From the NCBI GenBank assembly GCA_030592145.1, contig JAUVKJ010000003.1:1-18741 (forward strand): a DNA stretch of 18,741 bases. The letters are read 5' to 3'. The notes under the pieces are model-generated. The model had not been told where the DNA came from. It was given only the letters and a program-made list of their open reading frames with translations, and did not search any database. Shown one piece after another: positions 1 through 8,584 of this stretch (position 1 is its first letter; each line of letters begins with the position of its first letter). This DNA comes from Bacteroides sp. (lineage in GTDB: Bacteria; Bacteroidota; Bacteroidia; Bacteroidales; SM23-62). The position numbers and the translations under genes are program-made.

Positions 1-490
1 AATGCTGCTTGTATTCCTGGCCTTTATCGAGATGGCCAATTTTATCTTCCTGAAAATTGGCGGCTGGACCAGCCTGAACGGGTTAATTGAGAATGTAACC
101 CATGGGCAGTACGATAATCTATCTCTTGAATTTATTCTCGGTTACACATTTGCCCCCCTGATGTGGCTGGTTGGAGTGGCAAAGGAAGACATTACCCTTG
201 TGGGAAGGCTGCTGGGGGAAAAAATTATTCTGACTGAATTTGTGGCTTACCTCAGCCTGGCTGATCTGAAATCCGCCGGCGCCTTTGCCGAAACCAAATC
301 GATCATTATGTCTACCTATATTCTCTGTGGATTCGCAAATTTTGCTTCCATAGGGATACAGATCGGGGGAATAGGTTCACTGGCCCCGGGGCAGAGAGTG
401 CTTCTCTCCCGATACGGGCTTCGGGCCCTTCTTGCCGGGACCCTGGCATCATTGCTGTCGGCCACAATCATCGGAATTATGTTAGGATAA
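1..490 (+). CDS. Concentrative nucleoside transporter (CNT/NupC family), C-terminal part, cut by window edge
   Basis: This is the last ~162 codons of an inner-membrane symporter that imports nucleosides using an ion gradient. The visible part is hydrophobic and carries C-terminal hallmarks of the CNT family: a GRLLGEKIILTEFVAYLSL segment (family pattern G-x-x-x-G-x-K-x-x-x-x-E-F-V-A-Y), then the stretch TYILCGFANFASIGIQIGG and a final hydrophobic helix. The frame is open to the left edge, so the true start lies outside the window; the ATG at position 2 need not be the start. The gene ends with TAA at 488-490, and the kinase gene follows after 20 nt, so read-through transcription is possible. 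Substrate (pyrimidine, purine or both) and coupling ion cannot be told from this fragment. Confidence 0.88.
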   Translation, partial: MLLVFLAFIEMANFIFLKIGGWTSLNGLIENVTHGQYDNLSLEFILGYTFAPLMWLVGVAKEDITLVGRLLGEKIILTEFVAYLSLADLKSAGAFAETKSIIMSTYILCGFANFASIGIQIGGIGSLAPGQRVLLSRYGLRALLAGTLASLLSATIIGIMLG

Positions 491-510
491 TAAGATTTTT
501 TTTAACTCAA

Positions 511-2304
511 ATGCAAGGAATGGATGAGGCTAAGAAAATACAGGAACTGGAGTTAGAGGTACAAAAACTCAAAAGCAGGATACGTGTTGATAAAAAGGAA
601 ATGACATACCAGGAACAACTGGTTTTTCTTTCCGATACTGCCCTGGATTTTCTAAGTTTTTCTGAACATCCCGATATCTTTGAATACATCGGCAAAAAAT
701 TCTTAGAATTGATTGACAATGCCATTGTAATCGTTTGCTCCTATGAAACTGAGTGCAACGAACTTCATGTCCGCTATCTCGATGGCATTGAGGGCAATCT
801 TGACAGGTTTATTAAGATCCTGGGACGAAACCCGCTTAAGCAAAAAATAAAATTGTCTGAAAAAACCCTGTTGAAGATGCTCAGGAACTCCAACAGGCTG
901 TACAGGTTCCGGGATGGCATACATGAATCTTCCGACGGCACTATCTCCAAATCTGTGTCACATGCCCTGGAAAAGCTGGTTCAGGCCAATGAGATCTGTG
1001 GCATTATCTTTGAAAGAAGCGGGCAATTGTGCGGAACGGCAGTCATTATAACAAGAGGACTGAGCAGGGTGGAAGATTCCCAGATGATTGAGGCATTTAT
1101 TTTTCAATGTTCCATAGCGCTTCACCGGCAACTGCTTGAAGATGAACTACGGGAGGCAAAAATAGAGGCGGAGGAATCAAACAAATTAAAAACAGCTTTT
1201 CTTGCCAACATGTCACACGAGATCCGCACACCCATGAACGGGATACTCGGCCTTACAAACCTTCTGGCCAGTCCGGATATAAGTCCGGAGAAGCACAGGG
1301 AATACCTCGATCTGATCACCGGCAGCGGGAATGTACTGATGAGCCTGCTTGATGGTATTATGGATATTTCCAGGATCGAGGCAAACCAGGTGATTATAAA
1401 CAGGGAAAACTTTAATCTTAACCACCTTGTTCATGAACTTCATACCTATTTCAGGTCTGAACTTATTCTTCTCGGGAAAAAGGACATTCAGCTCTCGACC
1501 ACGGTTTCACGTGGCGATGAAGCCTTGTGGATATATTCCGACCAGGTAAAGATCAGGCAGATACTGGTCAACCTGATCGGAAACGCCATCAAGTTTACAG
1601 AAAATGGAAGGATTGAATTCGGATTTAAACTGCATAAGAAAAATGAACTTCTGTTCCATGTATCGGATACAGGTCCCGGAATCAATCCTGAACAGCAGGA
1701 AGTGATCTTTGAACAGTTTGTTCAGGGTGACAATTCCTCCACCCGGCAGTACGGCGGAGCCGGACTCGGGCTTGCTATCTGCAAAGGATTCCTGGACCTG
1801 ATGGAGGGAAAGATCTGGCTTCGGTCAGGCCCGGACAAGGGCTCAACCTTCTATTTCACCCTGCCCTTTGCAAAGAAGCAGGATCATTTAAACGGAACTG
1901 CAGATCCTGTGAGGACGCTGCAGAAGCGAAACTGGAAGGACCGGACCATCCTGATCGTGGAGGACGATTATACTAATTATAGATTGTTGGAAGCGATCCT
2001 GCAGCGAAGCCATGCCAGGGTCCTGCATGCCGGGACAGGAAGGGAAGCAGTGAGATTATGCCGGGGAGAGGACGTACCCGACCTGGTGCTGATGGACCTG
2101 CAGCTTCCTGAGATGAACGGACTGGAAGCCATTCGCGAGATCCGGAAGTCAACCCCGGATCTGCCCATTATAGTCCAGACGGCCAATGCACTCAATGAGG
2201 AGAAGAGAAAGGCTGAAGAAGAAGGCTGCCATGTATTTATTACCAAACCGATCAACCTGAACAAATTCCTGGAGGAAGTGGGAAAGTTCCTTGAGGAAGC
2301 ATGA
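511..2304 (+). CDS. Soluble hybrid sensor histidine kinase with C-terminal receiver domain
   Basis: This is a two-component signalling protein of 597 aa that should autophosphorylate on His and pass the phosphate to its own receiver. Order of parts: a short N-terminal coiled coil (residues 5-30), an unassigned sensory region of GAF-like size (about 35-205), a second coiled-coil linker (205-228), HisKA with FLANMSHEIRTPMNG (phospho-His236), an HATPase domain with N-box Asn358, G1 motif DTGPGI (386-391) and G2 motif YGGAGLGL (414-421), and a receiver domain (about 484-597) with acidic residues VEDD, phospho-acceptor Asp529 in LMDLQLPEMNG and Lys579 in FITKPIN. All catalytic motifs are intact. 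No transmembrane helix or signal peptide is seen, so it probably senses a cytoplasmic cue or a partner. No separate response regulator with an output domain is adjacent. An in-frame ATG at 520, preceded by AAGGA, is an alternative start. Confidence 0.92.
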   Translation: MQGMDEAKKIQELELEVQKLKSRIRVDKKEMTYQEQLVFLSDTALDFLSFSEHPDIFEYIGKKFLELIDNAIVIVCSYETECNELHVRYLDGIEGNLDRFIKILGRNPLKQKIKLSEKTLLKMLRNSNRLYRFRDGIHESSDGTISKSVSHALEKLVQANEICGIIFERSGQLCGTAVIITRGLSRVEDSQMIEAFIFQCSIALHRQLLEDELREAKIEAEESNKLKTAFLANMSHEIRTPMNGILGLTNLLASPDISPEKHREYLDLITGSGNVLMSLLDGIMDISRIEANQVIINRENFNLNHLVHELHTYFRSELILLGKKDIQLSTTVSRGDEALWIYSDQVKIRQILVNLIGNAIKFTENGRIEFGFKLHKKNELLFHVSDTGPGINPEQQEVIFEQFVQGDNSSTRQYGGAGLGLAICKGFLDLMEGKIWLRSGPDKGSTFYFTLPFAKKQDHLNGTADPVRTLQKRNWKDRTILIVEDDYTNYRLLEAILQRSHARVLHAGTGREAVRLCRGEDVPDLVLMDLQLPEMNGLEAIREIRKSTPDLPIIVQTANALNEEKRKAEEEGCHVFITKPINLNKFLEEVGKFLEEA

Positions 2305-2310
2305 ACCGGT

Positions 2311-3468
2311 ATGCACCCTTTCTGGATCATATCCCTGAGCCTGCTGGCGGTTTATATCTTGCGGGTCTTTACATACATGCTTGGCTGGCGTCGGCTGCCT
2401 GGCAGGATAAGGGGAATCGCCGGAGAATTCCCTGGTGTTTCCCTGGTCATACCTTTGCGGGACGAAGAAAAAAACATTGGCTTCCTTCTTGAAGACCTTG
2501 TAAACCAGGAATACCCGGCGGAGGCTTATGAAATTATTATTGTTGATGACCACTCCACGGACAATACTCCCGAAATAATCCGTTCATTCCAGGAAAGGCA
2601 TCACGGCCTCAGGCTCCTTTCCCTGGATCTGTCTGAAACAGGTAAAAAGGCAGCATTGCAAAAAGGTATAGAGTCTGCCATCCACCCTCTGATCCTTACC
2701 AGTGATGGCGATTGCAGGGTTTCATCAAAGTGGGTGGCAGGGATGGTGGCCGGTTTCTCTGACCTGCACGTAAGAATGGTGATCGGTACAGTCATTTTTG
2801 ACCCGGACCGGGGTTTCTTTCGGTCCATGCAGTCTTTGGAGTTTTTCAGCCTGTGCGCTGTAAGTGCAGGGGCAGCCGGGCTGAATGACCCTATCCTTTG
2901 CAATGCAGCCAACCTGGCATATTACAGGGATGATTATCTGAAGTTTGTGAAACAGCAGGTTAAAGTATCCGAAAGCGGTGATGATATTTTCCTGATGCTG
3001 TGGTTGAAAAAGCAACACCCCGGATCCATCCGGTTTTCAGCATTTCCGGATGCAGTTGTCCGTACCCGGCCGGCAGAAAGCCTGAGATCATTTATTATGC
3101 AGAGAATGCGGTGGACATCAAAAAGCCGTTATTACAGGGATCTTCATATGTGTAGTACGGCTATCCTGGTGTTTGGGCTGAACGCCCTTCTGCTCGCTGT
3201 TTTGCTGGCAGCTATATGGGAGGGCAGATGGATGTTTCTGTTCGGCATACTTTTCCTTTGCAAGTCCATCACGGAACTTCTTTTCCTGGCGCCCATACTC
3301 AGATATTACGGCAAAGCCCGCCTGCTCAGGTATTTTGTTCCACTGGGAATCGTATATTTTATGTATGTTAGCCTGATCGGATTGTCCGGGCAGTTCCTTT
3401 CCTTCTCCTGGAAAGGAAGAAGGATCCCGGCGTTTAACAAAAGCAAAACGATTGGAAAAGGACAGTGA
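2311..3468 (+). CDS. Membrane-anchored family 2 glycosyltransferase
   Basis: This 385-aa protein should transfer a sugar from a nucleotide-sugar donor on the cytoplasmic face of the inner membrane. It has an N-terminal membrane helix (about 5-25), then a GT2 (GT-A fold) domain: VSLVIPLRDEEKNI (43-56), the donor-binding VDDHSTDNT (78-86), the metal-binding SDGDC (131-135), the ESGDD pair that supplies the catalytic base (221-225) and the QRMRW motif (264-268), the Q-x-x-R-W signature of processive and related GT2 enzymes. Three or so C-terminal hydrophobic helices follow (about 277-370). It starts 6 nt after the kinase stop and its 3' end overlaps the permease gene by 17 nt, so the three are likely co-transcribed. 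The acceptor (lipid, polysaccharide or other) cannot be deduced; no other polysaccharide genes are nearby. Confidence 0.88.
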   Translation: MHPFWIISLSLLAVYILRVFTYMLGWRRLPGRIRGIAGEFPGVSLVIPLRDEEKNIGFLLEDLVNQEYPAEAYEIIIVDDHSTDNTPEIIRSFQERHHGLRLLSLDLSETGKKAALQKGIESAIHPLILTSDGDCRVSSKWVAGMVAGFSDLHVRMVIGTVIFDPDRGFFRSMQSLEFFSLCAVSAGAAGLNDPILCNAANLAYYRDDYLKFVKQQVKVSESGDDIFLMLWLKKQHPGSIRFSAFPDAVVRTRPAESLRSFIMQRMRWTSKSRYYRDLHMCSTAILVFGLNALLLAVLLAAIWEGRWMFLFGILFLCKSITELLFLAPILRYYGKARLLRYFVPLGIVYFMYVSLIGLSGQFLSFSWKGRRIPAFNKSKTIGKGQ

Positions 3469-4663
3469 GCATACCTGGCGCCAGGGACCGGCAAGGCGTT
3501 TCCTGGGAAACCCATTATCCGTGACGGGTATGGTGATTATCCTGATTACTTTTTTTGCCGGCCTGGCAGGATACCTGATCATTCCGGATAAGAGTCCCCA
3601 TGCAAACCAGCAGCACATCGAGATCGCCACCCGGAAACCCGGGTTCAGTGTTTCTATGTTGAAACTGAGGAAAAATGAATCCATCCGCATAAGGAGTATG
3701 GCAGGCAGGATGCTGTTCGGACAGCGGTCTCTCTACCGCATAATTCCCTTTAATAAAGTTGAGTTTTCCGGAGACAGCCTGGTACTGGAAGACCTCTTTT
3801 ATTTCAATATGGTTGATGTGGTTTATGCGCTCGACCCGGGGAATAAGAGTATACTTCGGGACGGGGATGTACTTGTATTTCAGGATATTGATGAAATCCG
3901 GTACCGCATCAGGCCGGAAGATCTTCAGCGGCAGATCCTTGATGAACATATACAGACAAAGCGTTTTATGCTCGGAACGGACCGTTTTGGAAGGGATTTT
4001 TTCAGCCGGCTGCTGCTTGGGACAAGGGTTTCCCTTTCCGTTGGATTTATTTCCGTGGTCATATCGCTTGTCATCGGCCTTATACTGGGTGCCATGGCCG
4101 GCTACTTCCGGGGAGTAACGGACGATGTCATTATGTGGTTCATCAACGTTGTATGGTCCATTCCGACCCTGCTTCTGGTAATCGCCATCACACTTGTACT
4201 GGGTAAAGGATTCTGGCAGGTCTTTGTGGCAGTCGGACTCACTATGTGGGTGGAGGTTGCCAGGGTGGTCAGGGGACAGGTGCTGGGGGTTCGTGAAAAA
4301 GAATATGTACAGGCGGCAAGGGCCCTGGGATTTTCTGATCTGAGAATACTTTACCGGCATATTCTCCCCAATGTGATCACCCCGGTGATCATCATATCTG
4401 CCGCCAACTTTGCATCTGCCATCCTGATGGAAGCCGGACTGAGTTTTCTGGGCATCGGTGTACAGCCTCCGGTTCCTTCATGGGGTACCATGATCAAGGA
4501 CCACTATGGTTTTATCATTGTGGACAAGGCTTACCTGGCTTTCCTTCCCGGGCTCGCAATTATGATTATGGTTCTTTCTTTCACCATGGTCGGAAACGGT
4601 CTCCGGGATGCCCTTGATGTCAGAGGTTTTGTTTCCTCAACAGCAGGTAAGCCAGTGAAATAA
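3452..4663 (+). CDS. Peptide/nickel-type ABC transporter permease (OppC/DppC family) with large extracytoplasmic insert
   Basis: This is one of the two inner-membrane subunits expected in an oligopeptide/dipeptide-type importer. After a first membrane helix (about 25-45) comes a mostly soluble insert of ~120 residues (about 47-165), then the core permease: LGTDRFGRDFFSRLLLG, several helices, the EAA loop EYVQAARALGFSDLRILYRH that docks on the ATPase, and the family C-terminus LSFTMVGNGLRDALDVR. The insert makes it 403 aa, whereas the core family is around 300 aa. The start taken is TTG 3452 because no in-frame ATG or GTG lies close upstream, and the next ATG (3530) falls at the first membrane helix and would lose the family-like segment RRFLGNPLSVTGM. 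The partner permease (OppB), ATPases and binding protein are not in the window. The gene overlaps the glycosyltransferase by 17 nt and, tail to tail, the exporter permease by 44 nt. Confidence 0.88.
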   Translation: MEKDSEHTWRQGPARRFLGNPLSVTGMVIILITFFAGLAGYLIIPDKSPHANQQHIEIATRKPGFSVSMLKLRKNESIRIRSMAGRMLFGQRSLYRIIPFNKVEFSGDSLVLEDLFYFNMVDVVYALDPGNKSILRDGDVLVFQDIDEIRYRIRPEDLQRQILDEHIQTKRFMLGTDRFGRDFFSRLLLGTRVSLSVGFISVVISLVIGLILGAMAGYFRGVTDDVIMWFINVVWSIPTLLLVIAITLVLGKGFWQVFVAVGLTMWVEVARVVRGQVLGVREKEYVQAARALGFSDLRILYRHILPNVITPVIIISAANFASAILMEAGLSFLGIGVQPPVPSWGTMIKDHYGFIIVDKAYLAFLPGLAIMIMVLSFTMVGNGLRDALDVRGFVSSTAGKPVK

Positions 4664-5444
4664 AGATGGCTGTGTAACCCAGTGCCAGCAGCAGGTTAAG
4701 ATATACAGGCAGATCCTCTGCCATCAATCCCATTTCCCTGAAACTGAGAGTGTCAACACCATTAGTCCCCGGTTGGTTGCCGGAAGCGATTGACAGGAAC
4801 TCAGGCATGGGAGTGAGATTCGAGATCACCTTCATCGGGAAGTACAATCGTGCTTCAGGAGGAAAAAACAGCCTGATGACCGGTTCGATGATCAGGCGGT
4901 ACAGGATAAAAAGAACAATGGGCAGGGCCGTATTCCTGAACAGCACGGCAAGACAGAAACCTGCTGACATGTAGGCGATGGCCTGCACAAAATAGACAAG
5001 CAGGATATACGTCTTTTTAACAAAAGCTCCATCGCTGTAATCAGAGCTGAAGATAAACCCGAATACCAGGGAAAACAGCAGGACCATCAATACACTGTAC
5101 ACCGCTACCATCAGGATCAGAAATCCTTTGCCCGACAATAGCTGGATGCGGCTGAGTCCATCCACCACATGCTGACGGAAGGTCCGGAATGCATATTCAT
5201 TACCTGTCATGACAATAATAAGGATGGCCAGAAGCAGGTTGAACCAGCTTGCAATCCAGGGGAAGAATTCCCAGATGTTAGGGAACTGGTACAGGGTTTC
5301 CGTGCTGAAACCCGGAATGGTGATATCCATGCGGGATGTAGCCAGGACCACCAGGAAAAACAGGGTGAAATGCAGCAGGATAATGACCTGGAATGCCCTG
5401 TATGACCAGGTTTTCGTGATTTCATTGAGGATAATAGAGCGCAT
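4620..5444 (-). CDS. ABC-2 type exporter permease
   Basis: This 274-aa integral membrane protein is very probably the membrane half of an ABC exporter whose ATPase is encoded 8 nt upstream. It opens with a short cytoplasmic segment (MRSIILNEITKTWSYRAFQV) typical of the ABC-2 permease family, followed by about six hydrophobic helices; the segment NEYAFRTFRQHVVDGLSR is the characteristic amphipathic 'coupling' stretch after helix 2. The C-terminus LLLRKQNL is short and charged. Its ATG at 5442-5444 is clear. The stop lies inside the coding end of the convergent OppC-type gene. The family includes lipid, antibiotic, bacteriocin and gliding-related exporters; the substrate cannot be inferred here. 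Confidence 0.83.
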   Translation of the reverse strand: MRSIILNEITKTWSYRAFQVIILLHFTLFFLVVLATSRMDITIPGFSTETLYQFPNIWEFFPWIASWFNLLLAILIIVMTGNEYAFRTFRQHVVDGLSRIQLLSGKGFLILMVAVYSVLMVLLFSLVFGFIFSSDYSDGAFVKKTYILLVYFVQAIAYMSAGFCLAVLFRNTALPIVLFILYRLIIEPVIRLFFPPEARLYFPMKVISNLTPMPEFLSIASGNQPGTNGVDTLSFREMGLMAEDLPVYLNLLLALGYTAIFISLAYLLLRKQNL

Positions 5445-5452
5445 GGACGAGG

Positions 5453-6340
5453 TTATTTTACCAGTTCAAGGAATTGCGATTCTAGGCTTTTTTTACGGGT
5501 TTCAAGGTGATCCAGGACGATGCCTTTCGAAAATGCGAATTCATTAATATCCTTTGCCTCCATCCCTTTCTTAAGTATAATGATCAGTTCCTTTCCGTTT
5601 TTTTCAATGCTTTCACTCAGGCCGGCACGCACGATTTCCTCCTGCAGCCTGCCTGATTCTCCGCAGGAAACGATCACCGGATCATCGGCAGCCAGCAGTT
5701 CATGAACGCGCCCCTGGGCGATTGACTGTCCGTTTTTCAGTATCGTCACATGGGTACAGACCTTTTCCACTTCATCAAGAATATGGCTGGCGAGTATGAT
5801 GGTCTTTTGTTTCTTCTTTTCCTGGAGGATAATATCTCTCATTTCTGCTATCCCTTCAGGATCGAGACCGTTGGCTGGCTCATCCAGTACCAGTACCGAA
5901 GGGTCGCCCAGCAAAACGGCAGAGAAGGCAAGTCTTTGCTTCATGCCAAGTGACAGGGTATCAAACCTTGATTTTCTTCGATCCCAGAGATTCATCAGCC
6001 TTAATACCCTCTCAATGTCATTCAGGGGTTTATTTTTTATCCTGGCCACGATGCTCAGGTTCCTGACAAGGTCGAGGTAATGGTAGAAATTGGGTACTTC
6101 GATAAGGGAGCCAATGGTTTTTCGCATTCCGGCATAGTGTTCCCGGCCGAACCAGCGGAAGGAACCTGCATCCGGTGCAATCACCCCGGTAATAACTGCC
6201 AGTGTTGTGGTCTTGCCGCTTCCGTTTGGACCGAGGATTCCGAAAACATGCCCGGGTCCCACTTCAAGCGAAAGATTCTTAACGGCGGTTATCCCCCCGT
6301 AGTTCTTAGACAGATTCTGTATGTCAAGTACTTTTTCCAT
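5453..6340 (-). CDS. ABC transporter ATP-binding protein of an ABC-2 type exporter
   Basis: This 295-aa cytoplasmic ATPase should power the permease encoded just downstream. Seen in the sequence: Walker A GPNGSGKT (37-44), Q-loop region, signature LSLGMKQRLAFSA, Walker B VLVLDEPANGLDP, and the H-loop in IILASHILDE. The C-terminal ~75 residues after the H-loop carry no recognised enzymatic motif and match the extended tail of DrrA/CcmA-like exporters. The start ATG at 6338-6340 lies 20 nt after the recQ stop on the same strand, so the exporter genes are probably read from the recQ promoter at least in part; no separate promoter is evident in that gap. Confidence 0.9.
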   Translation of the reverse strand: MEKVLDIQNLSKNYGGITAVKNLSLEVGPGHVFGILGPNGSGKTTTLAVITGVIAPDAGSFRWFGREHYAGMRKTIGSLIEVPNFYHYLDLVRNLSIVARIKNKPLNDIERVLRLMNLWDRRKSRFDTLSLGMKQRLAFSAVLLGDPSVLVLDEPANGLDPEGIAEMRDIILQEKKKQKTIILASHILDEVEKVCTHVTILKNGQSIAQGRVHELLAADDPVIVSCGESGRLQEEIVRAGLSESIEKNGKELIIILKKGMEAKDINEFAFSKGIVLDHLETRKKSLESQFLELVK

Positions 6341-6360
6341 GTCTGTGAATACAGCAGCAA

Positions 6361-8547
6361 TTAAAGTCCAAGTTCGGCGAGAAATTTAATGCGCATCAGG
6401 CGTAAATCTTCTTCGGAATATTCATCTTCGCCCAGTTCATTCAGCGCATCGGAAATTGATTCTGTTTCGGATTCCAGGAAATACTCAAAGACCTCATTCT
6501 GGTGGTCTTCGTCCAGGACCTCGTTGATGTAATAATCGAGGTTCAGCTTGGTGCCGCTATTGATAATTGCCTCAACCTCGTTAAGCAAGGCAGGCATTTC
6601 GAGGTTCTTGGCCGAAGCGATATCATTCAGCGAGACCTTGCGGTCAATGTTCTGTATGATGTAGACTTTCAGCCCGGATTTGTTCACAACCGATTTTACC
6701 ACCATATCCTGGGCACGGATTATCTCCTTTTCATCCACATAGATCTTGATAAGCTCAATGAACTTTTTTCCGTATCGATGTGCCTTACCCGATCCAACCC
6801 CATGAATATTCTGGAGTTCTTCCATGTTAACCGGGTAATGAATGGCCATATCTTCCAGGGAGGGATCCTGGAAGATCACAAAGGGAGGCAGGTTCAATTC
6901 ACGGGAAAGCTTTTTCCGGAGGTCTTTCAGTATTATAAACAATTCTTCATCAACCGTACCTGTTTTCCCTCCCTGTGCCATGGCGGCATCTTCGTAGGCA
7001 GCTTCATAATCATGGTTCTGTGTGATCAACCAGGAGAACGGTTTGGCAATGTAATCATGCCCTTTCCGGGTGAGTTTCAGCAGTCCGTAGTTCTCAATGT
7101 CCTTTGTAATGAATTGGGCTATAAGGGACTGCCTCAGGACAGCGCTCCAGAATTTAATGTCTTTATCGCTACCGGAACCAAATTCGGGGATCTTATGGTG
7201 CTTGTATGATTTGACCGAGGAGGTGGCATTTCCTGCCAGGATGTTAGCTATGTGTCCGGCCTTGAATTTCTCTTTTACGGCCCTGATCAGGTTCAGGGCT
7301 TTGACAATGTAGTCTTTCCCCTCAATCTCCTCTTTCGGGTGCAGGCAATTATCACAATTATCACATTTCTCCTTCATAACTTCCCCGAAATAGTTAAGCA
7401 GCAATTTCGGCCTGCATACCGAAGATTCAGCATAGGCAACAGTTTCCAGGAGAAGTTGTTTGCCGATTTCCTGTTCAGCCACAGGTTTTCCCTGCATAAA
7501 TTTTTCAAGCTTCTGGATATCATTATAACTGTAGAAGGCAATGCAATTACCTTCTCCACCGTCTCGCCCGGCCCTTCCGGTTTCCTGGTAGTAGCCTTCA
7601 AGGCTTTTGGGAATATCGTAATGAATGACAAAGCGGACATCCGGTTTGTCAATGCCCATGCCGAATGCAATGGTGGCAACGATAACATCCATTTCCTCCA
7701 TCAGGAACTGGTCCTGGTTGGAGGAGCGTGTGGCAGAGTCCATGCCGGCATGATAAGCCAGGGCCTTAATGCCGTTAACCTTCAGAGTTTCTGCCAGTTC
7801 TTCCACTTTTTTCCGGCTGAGGCAGTAAATGATGCCGGATTTGCCGGAATTGTTAATAATGTAGCGGATGATCTCCTTGGTGGCATTTATTTTTGGGCGT
7901 ATCTCGTAATAAAGGTTCTTACGACGGAAAGAATCCTTGAATACTTCGGCATTAAGCATGTCAAGGTTTTTCTGGATATCATGCTGAACCTTTGGAGTGG
8001 CAGTAGCGGTAAGGGCAATGATGGGAGCTGTACCGATCTGGTTTATGATGGGGCGGATCCGGCGGTATTCAGGCCGGAAATCATGTCCCCACTCCGAAAT
8101 ACAGTGTGCCTCGTCAACCGCATAAAAAGAGATCTTGATTTTTTTCAGTAATTCAATGTTCTCCTGCTTGGTAAGCGATTCAGGAGCTACATACAGAAGG
8201 CGGGTCCGTTCACTTAAGAGATCGTTCTTGACCTGTTCGACCTGGGACTTGGAAAGGGAAGAATTTAGAAAATGGGCAATGCCATCGTCCATGCTGAAAC
8301 TGCGCATGGAATCCACCTGGTTCTTCATCAAGGCGATCAGGGGAGAAATGACAATAGCAGTCCCATCCATGATCAAGGAAGGAAGCTGGTAACAAAGGGA
8401 CTTACCACCCCCGGTCGGCATCAATACAAAGGAATCATTGCCATCCAGCACACTCCTGATGATTACCTCCTGATTACCTTTAAAACTGTCAAAGCCAAAA
8501 TATTTTTTCAGGCAATCAATTAGCGAGATGTCCAGGCTTATCGTCAA
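6361..8547 (-). CDS. recQ: ATP-dependent DNA helicase RecQ
   Basis: This is a 3'-5' superfamily 2 DNA helicase for recombination and repair of stalled forks, 728 aa. Domains: helicase core with Walker A MPTGGGKS (43-50), DEAH box (145-148), and motif VI QETGRAGRDG (321-330); Zn site Cys378, Cys395, Cys398 and Cys401; RQC winged-helix region (about 405-510); HRDC domain (about 532-605, containing HGVGSGKAHRYG). About 120 further residues (610-728) look helical and exceed the 609-aa E. coli enzyme; I take them for the extra C-terminal helix-turn-helix-type segment of Bacteroidota RecQ. The start is TTG at 8547: a stop codon in frame lies only one codon upstream (TGA at 8553-8551), and no ATG occurs before the Walker A motif, so TTG is the only usual start that keeps the conserved LKKYFGFDSFKGNQ. 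Confidence 0.95.
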   Translation of the reverse strand: MTISLDISLIDCLKKYFGFDSFKGNQEVIIRSVLDGNDSFVLMPTGGGKSLCYQLPSLIMDGTAIVISPLIALMKNQVDSMRSFSMDDGIAHFLNSSLSKSQVEQVKNDLLSERTRLLYVAPESLTKQENIELLKKIKISFYAVDEAHCISEWGHDFRPEYRRIRPIINQIGTAPIIALTATATPKVQHDIQKNLDMLNAEVFKDSFRRKNLYYEIRPKINATKEIIRYIINNSGKSGIIYCLSRKKVEELAETLKVNGIKALAYHAGMDSATRSSNQDQFLMEEMDVIVATIAFGMGIDKPDVRFVIHYDIPKSLEGYYQETGRAGRDGGEGNCIAFYSYNDIQKLEKFMQGKPVAEQEIGKQLLLETVAYAESSVCRPKLLLNYFGEVMKEKCDNCDNCLHPKEEIEGKDYIVKALNLIRAVKEKFKAGHIANILAGNATSSVKSYKHHKIPEFGSGSDKDIKFWSAVLRQSLIAQFITKDIENYGLLKLTRKGHDYIAKPFSWLITQNHDYEAAYEDAAMAQGGKTGTVDEELFIILKDLRKKLSRELNLPPFVIFQDPSLEDMAIHYPVNMEELQNIHGVGSGKAHRYGKKFIELIKIYVDEKEIIRAQDMVVKSVVNKSGLKVYIIQNIDRKVSLNDIASAKNLEMPALLNEVEAIINSGTKLNLDYYINEVLDEDHQNEVFEYFLESETESISDALNELGEDEYSEEDLRLMRIKFLAELGL

Positions 8548-8563
8548 CTTTCAAAAATATGAA

Positions 8564-8571
8564 TACATTTG
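8564..8571 (+). promoter_or_regulatory. Candidate -7 element for tatC
   Basis: TACATTTG at 8564-8571 matches the Bacteroidota -7 consensus TAnnTTTG exactly. Initiation would fall near 8577-8580, leaving a leader of about 75 nt to the tatC ATG. The expected -33 region (about 8541-8551) has only CTTT, a weak match. The 106-nt gap 8548-8653 separates recQ and tatC and is AT-rich, as expected for a divergent promoter region. Confidence 0.35.
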
Positions 8572-8584
8572 TATCTACAAAGTA

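Noticed and set aside
3515..4360. Open 281-codon frame on the - strand opposite the OppC-type permease
   Set aside because: The + strand encodes a clear permease with EAA loop. The antisense translation is low-complexity and polar, rich in His, Pro and Gln, with no domain.
7252..8151. Open 299-codon frame on the + strand opposite recQ
   Set aside because: It lies wholly antisense to intact RecQ helicase and Zn motifs, and its translation shows no recognisable domain; a shadow of the recQ codon pattern.
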